This document shows positions 44,420 through 53,536 of a stretch of 64,000 nt of DNA, in pieces; within the stretch, counting starts at the first letter, position 1, and every line of letters begins with the position of its first letter. Both the position numbers and the translations under genes were made by a program. Location: the NCBI GenBank assembly GCA_030145055.1, contig JAQYWK010000003.1, forward strand, positions 124,001 to 188,000, given 5' to 3'. The DNA comes from Desulfovibrio sp. (lineage in GTDB: Bacteria > Desulfobacterota > Desulfovibrionia > Desulfovibrionales > Desulfovibrionaceae). The notes under the pieces were generated by a model, which did not search any database, was not told the origin of the DNA, and saw only the letters and a list, made by a program, of their open reading frames with translations.

Positions 44420-45865
44420 TTACGAAAGTTTCTGCTGAATCATTTTGCTGACAATACCGGGATTGGCCTGACCTTTGGTCTCTTTCATGACTTGTCCCAT
44501 GAAGAAGCTGACCAATTTCTTTTTACCGCCCTTGTACGCCTCAACTTCATTTGGATTGTCCGCAAGTACTTTATCAACTGCGGCTTCAAGACTGGAGGAA
44601 TCAGAATTCTGTTCCAGCCCCTTATCCTTTACAAACTTGGCAGGATCGAGCCCTGCGGTGAAAATTTCATTGAAGATATCTTTACCTATCTTATTACTGA
44701 TCACGTCTTTGTCGACCATTTCAACAAGTGTCGCCATCATTTCAGGCTTAAATTTACACTCGGAAAGACCAACTTCTGACTGATTCAGCTCTTTCATGAA
44801 ATCGCCTTTAATCCAGTTAGCAACCTTTTTAGGTTCGTTGTATGAATCAAGAACAGCTTCATAATAATCAGCAATATCTTTTTCGGCGGTCAGAAAGTCA
44901 GCATCATCTTCGCTGATCTTAAAGTCTTCCTCAAAACGAACTTTGCGCTCAGCCGGAAGTTCTGGCTGTGCTGCCTGCCACTCGGCAAGCCATTCATCAG
45001 CAATAACCAGAGGAACTAGATCTGGATCTGGGAAATAACGGTAATCATGGGCATCAGCTTTGCCGCGCATGGAATGAGTAGTCCCTTTGTCAGCATCGTA
45101 AAGGCGTGTTTCCTGAATAATTTTTTCGCCGTCTTCAATAAGATCAATCTGGCGAGCCACTTCGTAATGAATAGCTTTGTGCACATTTCTAAAGGAGTTG
45201 ATATTTTTAAGCTCCGCACGGGTACCGAACTCTTCCTGACCAAATGGACGAACAGAAATATTTACATCACAACGGAAAGATCCTTCTTCAAGGTTACCGT
45301 CACAAATATCTAAGTAAAGCAGAATACTGCGTAGTGATTTAAGATATGCAACAGCTTCTTCAGCATTACGCATATCAGGCTCACTTACAATTTCAATAAG
45401 CGGAACGCCTGTACGGTTAAGATCAACAAAACTCGCATTTTCAGCAACAGAGTGAATATTCTTACCAGCATCCTCTTCCATATGAATACGGGTAACGCCG
45501 ATGCGTTTTTTGCAAGGTTCACCCGATTTATCTTCATAAGAAATATTAAGGTGTCCGTGCTCACATATGGGCAATTCAAACTGTGAAATTTGATACCCTT
45601 TCGGAAGATCGGGATAAAAGTAGTTTTTACGAGCAAAAATTGATTTCTTATTTATGATGCAGTTAGTCGCAAGCCCCATTTTTGCTGCGTATTCCATAAC
45701 TTTTTCATTCAGAACAGGAAGCACTCCGGGCATACCGGAACAGACTTCGCACACGTTTTCATTCGGCTCTTTACCGAACTGAGTGGAACAACCACAAAAT
45801 ATCTTCGTATTAGTCTTAAGCTGAGCATGAACCTCAAGCCCGATGACTGTTTCAAACTGGACCAT
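44420..45865 (-). CDS. gatB: Aspartyl/glutamyl-tRNA amidotransferase subunit B
   Basis: A 481-residue subunit of GatCAB, which turns Glu-tRNA(Gln) or Asp-tRNA(Asn) to the amide form. Motifs: [20 protein letters not shown], the GatB kinase-like patch [19 protein letters not shown] and [11 protein letters not shown]. Zinc-site cysteines (FCGC and [11 protein letters not shown]) are visible. The C-terminal YqeY-like domain is complete ([13 protein letters not shown]). AAGGAGC precedes the ATG. gatA and gatC are not in the window. Confidence 0.96.
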   Translation of the reverse strand: MVQFETVIGLEVHAQLKTNTKIFCGCSTQFGKEPNENVCEVCSGMPGVLPVLNEKVMEYAAKMGLATNCIINKKSIFARKNYFYPDLPKGYQISQFELPICEHGHLNISYEDKSGEPCKKRIGVTRIHMEEDAGKNIHSVAENASFVDLNRTGVPLIEIVSEPDMRNAEEAVAYLKSLRSILLYLDICDGNLEEGSFRCDVNISVRPFGQEEFGTRAELKNINSFRNVHKAIHYEVARQIDLIEDGEKIIQETRLYDADKGTTHSMRGKADAHDYRYFPDPDLVPLVIADEWLAEWQAAQPELPAERKVRFEEDFKISEDDADFLTAEKDIADYYEAVLDSYNEPKKVANWIKGDFMKELNQSEVGLSECKFKPEMMATLVEMVDKDVISNKIGKDIFNEIFTAGLDPAKFVKDKGLEQNSDSSSLEAAVDKVLADNPNEVEAYKGGKKKLVSFFMGQVMKETKGQANPGIVSKMIQQKLS

Positions 45866-45910
45866 ATACCGCTCCTTACAATTACTTATTAAACAGGTAT
45901 TATCCTGATA

Positions 45911-47188
45911 TTATCTTCTTAATGCCGCCCGGCTAATCAACAGCGAGACGGGAATTTTCTTTTTCAAATGATGAGCCGTGTACTTGAACTCATTCCCTGT
46001 TCCTATATAGTAGTCAAGCCGCGCCCCGCGAATAGCTTTACCAGTATCCTGAGCAAGCCCGAGTCCATTTACCCTGCGCGAAGGCTGTCCTTCTTTAGGG
46101 TAAATATCCGTGCGAAATGACACAATCGATCCGAGAGGAATCAACTTCGGATCAGAAGCGAGACTCACCATAGACCGCAAAGGTTTCCCTGTTGCCCCTA
46201 AAGGCTCTCCGCGAGTTATCTTAAAAAATATGTAACTCTCATTAGCAGCCATTATTTCCCACATCTGATCAGGATGGCTTAAAAGGTAGTTCTTAATTTT
46301 GGCGCGAGACAGCTGGCTCCTTTTCAAAATCCCTTTGTTGAGCATGATTTGTCCAAGCCCTTCAAAGGAAAGTCCATTAGTCCCGCTAAAAACCGCAGTG
46401 CGCAATCTGCCGTCCGGCAAACGCAATACTCCGCCCCCCTGAACATGCATATAGAACAAGTCCACAGCATCTTTAAGCCACGCAACTTCGAGTCCGCGAC
46501 CTGATAAAACGTTCTTTACATCAATATCACGGCGGGAATGATACGGAAGAATCTTTCCGTTTTCAACCCTATAAGCTTTACGCAATTGTTCGGACCACGG
46601 ATGAGTCTGTCCGGGCCGTGCTTTACGTAAATCTGGCGGCACACGATAAACAGGATATTTATACTTACCTGTCTTAGTCAAACTGGCATCAATGACCGGA
46701 GTATAATAACCTGTCATTTCCGCGCCGGACTGAAGCTCATACCACACAAAATATTTTCCGAGCAGCTCGGGATTCTTATCTAAACGAGGCAGCAAACGCT
46801 CTAAATCTTCAAGAGATTTCCGGACCTGACCCCACGTTAAACGCAATTCATTTCTTTTAAGAGCCAAAGCCCCAGAAGGATTTCGGCGGGCATACTCAAT
46901 AGATCTTCTAATCTGCGGACCAAGCTGCTTCCATGAGCGCATTCCCTGAGAACGAATATCTATTCTTCGTGCAGCAAGTTCCGACGAGGAAGAAGGAAGC
47001 AGAGAATACTTAACAGGTCCGGACGCAACAAAATCATCTTTTGCGCGTTTGCTTTTCCAAGTTTTAGGCTTAGTGTTGGAATATTTTATTTTGCCTACGC
47101 TGGAAATTTTAGTTGCACACCCGCAAGCTAGAAACGAAAGGACACAGACGACTAACAGCGTTTTAATGAAAGGAGTTGATTTAATCAT
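45911..47188 (-). CDS. mltA: Membrane-bound lytic murein transglycosylase A (MltA)
   Basis: A 425-residue lipoprotein that cleaves peptidoglycan glycan strands to 1,6-anhydro ends. The signal peptide has the lipobox LACGC (FLACGCATKIS). The MltA domain has GAEMTGYYTPVIDASL, VQGGGVLRLPDG and the 3D barrel with GLGLAQDTGKAIRGARLDYYIG carrying the catalytic aspartate. It follows a DUF89-like gene within 6 bases and precedes gatB by 46 bases. Confidence 0.94.
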   Translation of the reverse strand: MIKSTPFIKTLLVVCVLSFLACGCATKISSVGKIKYSNTKPKTWKSKRAKDDFVASGPVKYSLLPSSSSELAARRIDIRSQGMRSWKQLGPQIRRSIEYARRNPSGALALKRNELRLTWGQVRKSLEDLERLLPRLDKNPELLGKYFVWYELQSGAEMTGYYTPVIDASLTKTGKYKYPVYRVPPDLRKARPGQTHPWSEQLRKAYRVENGKILPYHSRRDIDVKNVLSGRGLEVAWLKDAVDLFYMHVQGGGVLRLPDGRLRTAVFSGTNGLSFEGLGQIMLNKGILKRSQLSRAKIKNYLLSHPDQMWEIMAANESYIFFKITRGEPLGATGKPLRSMVSLASDPKLIPLGSIVSFRTDIYPKEGQPSRRVNGLGLAQDTGKAIRGARLDYYIGTGNEFKYTAHHLKKKIPVSLLISRAALRR

Positions 47189-47193
47189 TTATT

Positions 47194-48939
47194 TTAAGGC
47201 TCAATGACAACGTCACTAAATCTGCCAACTCCATATTCGCGTCTACGTAAAAACTTATCAGCATTCGGCCCGATAATTTGTAATTCCCGATGACCAAGCT
47301 GTACATCCTGAGCAATGTGCATTTCCTTAGTACAACCGGTAGAATACGTTGCATCTTTACCAACCCATACCGGCGGAACTTTCTTACCCATCAGTTCAAA
47401 ACTCCTTTCAATATCAGCGTAAGTCTGGAATCTCCAAATTGAGATTAACCCGCTACGCTGAACCTTCTCCCACATGAACATGAGATCATCAGCATCCATT
47501 CCCTCTTCGAAATGTTCTGCGGGATTTATTATATATGTATCTTCGAGGCGATCACGAAGATCGGCTACAAATGTCATCAAAAGTTCAATGGCAACATCAA
47601 CTTGTCCTGGAATACTTCCGACAACCGCGCTGTAAAACATTACAGCTTTTCTCTCTGCTCTAGCCTGTTGCATCTCAGTGATAATCTCATCAGCCTTAGC
47701 TGTAATATCAGATTCGCTGAATTGATGAGCTGAAGGTGATTTAGCCTTAAAATCAAGTTTGAACTTACCATCTAAATCACGTTGGAAACACATAACATCC
47801 CGAGTAAAGAGATGTGTGTTTTTAATAAGCCTACGACGATTCTCCCACCCCTTCGCGAGAATTAAATCTGACTCTTTCCATGCTCTTGCAAAAGTGACAC
47901 TACACCTGATTAAATTAAGCCTCTCTCTAGTTCCATCTGAAATGATAACCAGAGGATTTTTACGTAATGTAGCAAGGAGATCATTTTTGGAGACCCTGTC
48001 ATCCGTCATGAAATAGGCACCTTTCAACGCTTCAGCAAGCACAGGGTCATTTTCGCTGTCCCAAAAAGTAGGAGAATCAAAAGAGAACCCCTCTTTAAGA
48101 GCCATGATTACACTGTGCCCCTGTCTGAGCAGAGACTTAACCATCAAAAAGTCAGCCATTAAACCGCCCGACTCATCCGGTATAAATAAAATTTTTAGCC
48201 CAGATCTATTTTGACTGAAAATATCTCTAGCGCTTGAAAAATCGATTTTATCTTTGGAAAAACATGTCGAATAGCGAGTAAGATCCCCTGAAAAAATATC
48301 TGAACACCAAATGTCTGGCAAAGTTGATAATCTAAAAATTCTTTCAAGCTCAATCATATCCAATTCAAAGCGCATATCTTCTAAGCAGTCACAATGCAGA
48401 GCAGGATAAGGGCACGATTCCATTGATCTCTTGAAGAAGTCACTATTAGTGTATGCTTTCCCTCTACTGGTCAAAATATTTTTGCGATTCAGGTATGGGT
48501 CATCAAGGCCACTTTGAGAAAGGAAAATTGTAACCATACCTTTGAGCAGACGACAAGGAATCAGAGTGGAAGCATCAATGGCCTGTTTAAATTTATGGCG
48601 GCAAAGATTCAAAATAAGTTTCCGCTGGTAGCGGTCTGCAACATGGGTTCGGACCAGCTTGATAAGTATTTTCCATACACTAATGTATTCCTGCAACAGA
48701 TCAGAAGCAAGACCGGGTGTAACCAGCCTGTTGAACAACCAATCGGAACAAGGCGCGAAAACCTGATCATCATCCAAGGCAACCATAAAGCGAAGCTGTT
48801 CAGGAGAAGCATTCTTTATAGGATCAATAAAACTGGCAAGATGATTCGCTGTCATAAAATGAAGCAGCCACGCATCTACAGCAGGATCTTTCCCATAACG
48901 AACATCTTTAATCGATGTAAAATCAAATTCCATTACCAT
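47194..48939 (-). CDS. Divergent DUF89/ARMT1-like protein
   Basis: A 581-residue cytoplasmic protein. The central part (about residues 245-390) has ILFIPDESGGLMADFLMVK in place of the DNAGE-type first motif of DUF89 metal-dependent phosphatases, and SDLILAKGWENRRRL in place of the second (LVISKGQGN). The overall order fits, but key residues are changed, so activity may be lost or altered. The N-terminal 200 residues are helical with scattered cysteines (CPYPALHCDC). DUF89 enzymes remove phosphate from damaged sugar phosphates. It sits between nadK and mltA. Confidence 0.62.
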   Translation of the reverse strand: MVMEFDFTSIKDVRYGKDPAVDAWLLHFMTANHLASFIDPIKNASPEQLRFMVALDDDQVFAPCSDWLFNRLVTPGLASDLLQEYISVWKILIKLVRTHVADRYQRKLILNLCRHKFKQAIDASTLIPCRLLKGMVTIFLSQSGLDDPYLNRKNILTSRGKAYTNSDFFKRSMESCPYPALHCDCLEDMRFELDMIELERIFRLSTLPDIWCSDIFSGDLTRYSTCFSKDKIDFSSARDIFSQNRSGLKILFIPDESGGLMADFLMVKSLLRQGHSVIMALKEGFSFDSPTFWDSENDPVLAEALKGAYFMTDDRVSKNDLLATLRKNPLVIISDGTRERLNLIRCSVTFARAWKESDLILAKGWENRRRLIKNTHLFTRDVMCFQRDLDGKFKLDFKAKSPSAHQFSESDITAKADEIITEMQQARAERKAVMFYSAVVGSIPGQVDVAIELLMTFVADLRDRLEDTYIINPAEHFEEGMDADDLMFMWEKVQRSGLISIWRFQTYADIERSFELMGKKVPPVWVGKDATYSTGCTKEMHIAQDVQLGHRELQIIGPNADKFLRRREYGVGRFSDVVIEP

Positions 48940-48951
48940 GTACGCGCTCCA

Positions 48952-49803
48952 TTACTCTGTAAGAAAACCTTTGCTTCTAAGCTTTTCAAAAAATGTATTG
49001 CTGCGAATACGGGCCAGCAGCAAGTCATTATCATGTCGTTTCACAATTATACGATACCCGGTGTTAAGCGGATAAGGAGCTCTACCGTCCTCGGTTATGT
49101 ACACATCTCCGCTAGACTCGGAAATTTCAATAATGAGTGGCCTTTCAGCAGGCAAAACCATAGGCCTGATACCATTTAAGAACGGGCAAACAGGAGTAAG
49201 GCACATTACCGGAAGCTCGGGATGCACAAGCGGCCCCCCGGCGGAAACATTATATGCAGTCGATCCTGTAGGAGTTGAAATGATAACTCCGTCAGCACGG
49301 ATATTTTTAATCCATTGTCCCTTCTGTCCTATGTCGAAAGAAATAATACGTGCAACAGCTCCGCGGGAAATGACCAGATCATTTACAGCAACGCCTTTAG
49401 CGACAATTGCATTGCCGCACTGTATTTCATAATGAAAAGCAAGCCGATGCGAAATATCGAGATCATTGCTGAAAAAATTCTCAAGAGCAACTTCCCAATC
49501 GCCCGGAGAAACTTCAGCTAAAAAGCCTACTCTGCCATGATTGATACCGAGAACAGGAACTTTCCAGTCTATTACAACCCCAGCGGTGCTGATAAAGGTT
49601 CCATCTCCGCCTAATACGAGTACAAGAGAGCAATTTTCCCTATATTCTAAAACCTTTACACGAGCAGGAGGTGCAGGATGCTCAACTATAATAGATTGTA
49701 CACCACGCGCAGCAAGCCAACTTGAAATTGTTATCCCAAGCTCGGCAGCAGCGCCCCCTCCGGCCTTTGTTACTATAAGTACTAAACCATGACTATCGGA
49801 CAT
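48952..49803 (-). CDS. nadK: NAD kinase
   Basis: A 283-residue enzyme that makes NADP from NAD. Motifs: LVLGGDGTFIS (GGDG), VNDLVISRGAVAR, and the diagnostic ADGVIISTPTGSTAYN, then SAGGPLVHP. The start at 49803 is supported by a GGTAAGAG site. It is the first gene of a minus-strand set that continues with the DUF89-like gene, mltA and gatB. Confidence 0.95.
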   Translation of the reverse strand: MSDSHGLVLIVTKAGGGAAAELGITISSWLAARGVQSIIVEHPAPPARVKVLEYRENCSLVLVLGGDGTFISTAGVVIDWKVPVLGINHGRVGFLAEVSPGDWEVALENFFSNDLDISHRLAFHYEIQCGNAIVAKGVAVNDLVISRGAVARIISFDIGQKGQWIKNIRADGVIISTPTGSTAYNVSAGGPLVHPELPVMCLTPVCPFLNGIRPMVLPAERPLIIEISESSGDVYITEDGRAPYPLNTGYRIIVKRHDNDLLLARIRSNTFFEKLRSKGFLTE

Positions 49804-49954
49804 AGACTCTTACCTAGTAGAAAGAGGCCTAAGATTCAACCTTAAGCTTTCGTTTAATTGAGCCAAAACAAATGTTAACATCCAAATTAAAGACAATTAC
49901 TAAATATTAAATCAGTTTTAAGCGAAGCTAGAAAGGTATTTTCAGAATAACGGA

Positions 49955-49983
49955 TTGACATCCCGGCACAGTTTTCCCATAGT
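49955..49983 (+). promoter_or_regulatory. Candidate housekeeping promoter before the flgM operon
   Basis: TTGACA (49955-49960), 17 bases, CATAGT (49978-49983), a perfect -35 with 4 of 6 at -10. It would give a 5' leader of more than 230 bases, in addition to the sigma-28 site near the gene. The gap from nadK (49804-50223) holds no other feature that I trust. Confidence 0.4.
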
Positions 49984-50171
49984 TAGTTATTGATTTTTTG
50001 CTAGGGACAATGACATCCATGGAAAGGATCACTGCACGCCTTTTAAAATTATATAAATTTATTTTTTATAGCAAAATCTGCATATTTCACGATCTACATG
50101 CTATCATCTTGACTGCAACAACCTCTATTTTATATTCTTTCACAAAGTTTCTTCTTTTTTATTAATTACCC

Positions 50172-50199
50172 TAAAGAATACCAACAAACCTGCCGATAA
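50172..50199 (+). promoter_or_regulatory. Sigma-28 promoter for the flgM operon
   Basis: TAAA (50172-50175), 16 bases, then the exact -10 element GCCGATAA (50192-50199). It lies 25 bases before the start codon at 50224, with AAGGAG in between. Confidence 0.8.
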
Positions 50200-50223
50200 G
50201 GGTAATAAGAAGGAGTACAAGTA

Positions 50224-50640
50224 ATGGCAAACAACCCTGCCGAAATAAGAAATATGCTGCGCACCTATGGTAAGCAGCTGACTAGCGCCAAGCGACTGGC
50301 CAGATTCAGGCGAGCCCTGAAGATGAGCGAGTCTGTTGACGTTGTCACTATTTCAAGGCAGGCAAGACGTCGTGAACTTGTAGAAAAGATTTCTAGAGAA
50401 ATTATTGAAAACTTGATTGTTTCGGGTAATGAAAATCCCGTAGTGTCCGATATACTAGAACAGCTAGAGTTGGATTTTGGCGAAAAGTACTTATTTGAAT
50501 ACCCGCTTGACGGAAGTGATATTCAAGTTATTAAAGAGACCACTAATGGAATTGTTGACTTACCAAACGAGGAAAAGTCCCAAGTCATGAATAGGCTATG
50601 GGAAATAACTCTCGAAAAGGTAGACAGGACAATGCTTTAA
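50224..50640 (+). CDS. Flagellum-linked protein of unknown function upstream of flgM
   Basis: A 138-residue basic-then-acidic soluble protein. Its middle, VDVVTISRQARRRELVEKIS, has the same D-V-V-x-I/V-S-x-Q-A pattern as FlgM next door (NDVVNVSSQAKLL), so it may be a FlgM-related partner or regulator. The C-terminus (GSDIQVIKETTNGIVDLP) is acidic. GAAGGAG precedes the ATG, with a sigma-28 promoter immediately upstream. It is the first gene of the operon with flgM, 56 bases apart. I do not know a named family. Confidence 0.75.
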   Translation: MANNPAEIRNMLRTYGKQLTSAKRLARFRRALKMSESVDVVTISRQARRRELVEKISREIIENLIVSGNENPVVSDILEQLELDFGEKYLFEYPLDGSDIQVIKETTNGIVDLPNEEKSQVMNRLWEITLEKVDRTML

Positions 50641-50696
50641 ATTGATGTGTTATTTCAGTACCATAAAAACAACACTTGGAAATCCCGGAGGGGATT

Positions 50697-50996
50697 ATGA
50701 AAATAAACCAGTTTAACAACACCCCCCTCAAAGCCTACTCTGACAATCGGGTTAAGAACTCGACAGATAAGGCTCAGTCCCAGAGTGCAACCTCTGCGCC
50801 GACTAATGATGTGGTTAATGTTTCGTCACAGGCAAAGCTACTTGGTGCTGCCAGACAAACTGCTGCAAACAGCCCGGATACTAGGGAGCAGAAGGTAAAC
50901 GAGCTTAGAGAACAGGTTCGCGCTGGAACCTACAAGCCGGATATCCGCAAGACTGCTATGAACCTTATCCGCGACGAAGTTGATTTCCTGCGCTAG
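50697..50996 (+). CDS. flgM: Anti-sigma-28 factor FlgM
   Basis: A 99-residue FlgM. The start is the ATG at 50697 with CGGAGGGGA upstream (an earlier in-frame start lacks a ribosome site). The sequence has an early disordered half (NQFNNTPLKAYSDN), the family motif DVVNVSSQAKLL and the C-terminal sigma-binding helices (EQKVNELREQVRAGTYKPD, then IRKTAMNLIRDE). It holds sigma-28 until the hook is complete and is then exported. Its gene is transcribed from a sigma-28 promoter, forming a feedback loop. Confidence 0.9.
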   Translation: MKINQFNNTPLKAYSDNRVKNSTDKAQSQSATSAPTNDVVNVSSQAKLLGAARQTAANSPDTREQKVNELREQVRAGTYKPDIRKTAMNLIRDEVDFLR

Positions 50997-51012
50997 AATA
51001 ATATAAAAAACG

Positions 51013-51050
51013 CAAAAAAAACGGTGAAACTCAAAAAGAGCCTCACCGTA
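51013..51050 (-). terminator. Terminator of the csrA-fliW operon
   Basis: ACGGTGAAACTC pairs with GAGCCTCACCGT (two mismatches). The T-run is on the minus strand (51020 to 51013), so it serves the minus-strand genes. It also lies just after flgM. Confidence 0.8.
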
Positions 51051-51111
51051 AAGATAGAACTGAGCTTTATAGATGGGTAACTAATACCCACCGTATAACC
51101 CGGCAACGCCC

Positions 51112-51564
51112 CTAAGGGGATTCATCGTCTGCCGGGCGAAAGTGTGTTGGGTATTTAGAGTCCACTTGGGGAATCTGCATACCGCGTCGCGCTTCCGAGT
51201 TGATCACTATAGGACCACCCAGATTCAAAGTTGTTTCATCCGGTCGTCCCGGAGGAATTGTTACAGTAACTAACACGCCTAATTGACGAACATTTTCAAG
51301 TCTGAGTATTCTTTTTTCAGCATCACTCAGCTTAACTTCGTATTCGTCCATAAAGCTGTATGGGTCAACGACGAGCAGGCCTAACCCTGGGTCCTCCATA
51401 CTTTGCAACAACAAAAAAGGAGAGTCATCTCTGATCTGAATCAGAGTGAAATCTCTTTTTTCGTCAAAACCGATTAGACCACGGGAAAAGTAGATGATCG
51501 ATTCTTCAGCGATCTCTCTTTCTCCAAGTCGAGTCCTGATTATTTTTTTTCTTTCTTTTGCCAT
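51112..51564 (-). CDS. fliW: Flagellar assembly factor FliW
   Basis: A 150-residue beta-barrel protein that binds flagellin and the RNA-binding protein CsrA, linking flagellin level to translation. Motifs: [35 protein letters not shown]. It overlaps csrA by 25 bases (csrA stop at 51540, fliW start at 51564), so the two are translationally coupled. No separate ribosome site is clear. Confidence 0.93.
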   Translation of the reverse strand: MAKERKKIIRTRLGEREIAEESIIYFSRGLIGFDEKRDFTLIQIRDDSPFLLLQSMEDPGLGLLVVDPYSFMDEYEVKLSDAEKRILRLENVRQLGVLVTVTIPPGRPDETTLNLGGPIVINSEARRGMQIPQVDSKYPTHFRPADDESP

Positions 51565-51779
51565 AATTCGGTCGCAGCAAAGAGGTCCTGCTGTCTGTTT
51601 TCAAGCGCCATACGGTTCTGTTCTTTAATTTTGAGGTAAACCTCTTCCCTATAGACAGTAGTTTCTTGCGGTATTTCAAGGCCCAGCTTAACCTGCCGGC
51701 CCTGAACACTTAGTACCGTAATCTTTATATTGTCATCCAGGTAAAGAGCCTCGCCCGGTCTCCGAGTCAGAATCAGCAT
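51540..51779 (-). CDS. csrA: Carbon storage regulator CsrA
   Basis: A 79-residue translation repressor that binds GGA motifs in leader RNAs. The core has [35 protein letters not shown] and VYREEVY with the RNA-binding arginine. It carries a longer C-terminal tail than the 61-residue enterobacterial form ([20 protein letters not shown]), typical of the FliW-responsive type. AAGAGAAT precedes the ATG. It follows flgL on the same strand by about 150 bases. Confidence 0.95.
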   Translation of the reverse strand: MLILTRRPGEALYLDDNIKITVLSVQGRQVKLGLEIPQETTVYREEVYLKIKEQNRMALENRQQDLFAATELWQKKEKK

Positions 51780-51931
51780 ATTCTCTTGTGTGTAAGTAAT
51801 CCATATTGGATTGTTTTTTCTTCCATGAAAACATCAGCCACTGCAGCGAACATTTCAGCTCACTGAAAATATCATACCGCATCATTACCATTACGGGCAA
51901 GCATTATACGGACAAGACTTTAAATTTTTGC

Positions 51932-53497
51932 TTATACATAGTTCAAAAGATTCATCTTCATAATCATCGAAGAGCTCTTAAGAACAGCTTCGTATACTAT
52001 TTGCTGCTGGGTCAGCTTGGTCATAAGCTCACCGACATCAATATCTTCAATGTGTGAGATTCGTTCCTTTTCATTAAGCTCCAGACTAGAGAGAATATTG
52101 TCAGCTACAGCAAGCCTGTTCTCTCTACCACCGACATCAGCAACTCTGGTGAGCAAATGAACTTGAGACTCATTAAGACTAGCCAGGCTTTCCTGCACAC
52201 CGGACTGATTATTCGTTTCAAGAAACGCAACCAGATTACCCATTGTTTCAAGAAGGTTCTGCGAAACCTTGGAATTACTTCCGGTAAGCATATTGTTGTT
52301 ATTAAAAACAGCACTGGCATTTGACTCCCCAGGAGCCTGGTAGACTCCACCAAAAATATCTTTACCGACGTCATTGATCTGAATGTATTCATTTTCCTGA
52401 ATCTGGACATTAATTGCAGCAGTGTCAGGCCTTACTACGAACTGAGCATTTGAGCTAAGTAAATTAGTTCCACCAGCTCCAGCATTAGAAAAAATTGTCA
52501 AAACTCCGCCGGGAATACTCAAAACAGCATTCGAAGCTACTCCATCAGCTGTTTTCACATTGCCCTCTACCCAATTAACTCCGCCATCCTGACTGAAGGA
52601 ATAACTGATATTAGACTGAAGCCCACCTGAAGAATCTATCCGGACAACCACATCTCCAGAAAAAACGCCTTCCGCATTTGTTCTACCACCACCGAGTGGA
52701 GTGTTCATTCCAACAACATTAACTGCGTCTTCATCGTCACCCATATACTGAGCGGAAGGCCTGACCCACATCCATGTACCAGTGGCATCATTGGTGTTGG
52801 TTGCAGAGTTAGCGCGAACAGTGGTCCCATTTTCGAGATCCATAGTCACGCCGTCAAAATCCAGAGTATTTGTTCCGACAGCAAGAGTCTTGGTGATAAA
52901 AGTAGTTCCGCCATCCTTTGAATAGCGGTAATCAAGATTCTGTGCTCCGACATCTCCGGAATCTAAAAATTGTACAACAATCGTCCGGTCAGTATTTCCC
53001 TCAATGCTGAACTGCTGTGATGAAACATTGGAATCGTTAGTTGTCATCCCCAAGGTTTGCTTAAAAGCATTCTGATCAACCTTATGCCCAGCGTAAATAC
53101 TCTTACCTTCGTATTCAGTATTTGCCAGAGATATGAGCTGCTGAAAAAGCTGACGGGCTTCGTAACTAATCTGTTCTCTGTTATCAGCAGTAATTGTTCC
53201 CGAAGCGGCCTGCTCGGCAAGCTCCTTGGCTCTGGTCACGATTGTTGAAGCTTGAATCAGAGTATTATCAGAAAGATTGAGCCACCCTTTGGCTGTATCA
53301 ATATTGTTGCGATACTGCTTTACAGTCGCAAGAGTCTCACGGTGATTTAGAATACGCGCCATGCCAACAGGATCATCAGAAGGCTTATTAACCCTCTTCT
53401 GAGTCTGAGCCTGAATATTGCTCTCGACCAGATCAGTCAGCGATCTGTTCATATTAGACACGTAAGTGCCGAAAAGCATTTGTTGCGATACTCTCAT
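51932..53497 (-). CDS. flgL: Flagellar hook-associated protein FlgL
   Basis: A 521-residue hook-filament junction protein. The N-terminus RVSQQMLFGTYVSNMNRSLT and C-terminus LTQQQIVYEAVLKSSSMIMK have the flagellin-like D0/D1 heptads. The middle (about 170-390) is a large insertion with cadherin-like strands (VQFLDSGDVGAQNLDYRYS, then a repeated SQDGGVNWVEG pattern), making it longer than the 300-residue enterobacterial form. GGAGAAAGG precedes the ATG. It lies 39 bases after flgK. Confidence 0.93.
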   Translation of the reverse strand: MRVSQQMLFGTYVSNMNRSLTDLVESNIQAQTQKRVNKPSDDPVGMARILNHRETLATVKQYRNNIDTAKGWLNLSDNTLIQASTIVTRAKELAEQAASGTITADNREQISYEARQLFQQLISLANTEYEGKSIYAGHKVDQNAFKQTLGMTTNDSNVSSQQFSIEGNTDRTIVVQFLDSGDVGAQNLDYRYSKDGGTTFITKTLAVGTNTLDFDGVTMDLENGTTVRANSATNTNDATGTWMWVRPSAQYMGDDEDAVNVVGMNTPLGGGRTNAEGVFSGDVVVRIDSSGGLQSNISYSFSQDGGVNWVEGNVKTADGVASNAVLSIPGGVLTIFSNAGAGGTNLLSSNAQFVVRPDTAAINVQIQENEYIQINDVGKDIFGGVYQAPGESNASAVFNNNNMLTGSNSKVSQNLLETMGNLVAFLETNNQSGVQESLASLNESQVHLLTRVADVGGRENRLAVADNILSSLELNEKERISHIEDIDVGELMTKLTQQQIVYEAVLKSSSMIMKMNLLNYV

Positions 53498-53536
53498 AAC
53501 CTTTCTCCATTAACCTTGTTCATTAATAACGCCACT

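Noticed and set aside
50010-50165. A 51-codon frame between nadK and the flgM operon
   Set aside because: It has no ribosome site, its composition follows the AT-rich background, and it ends at the sigma-28 promoter.
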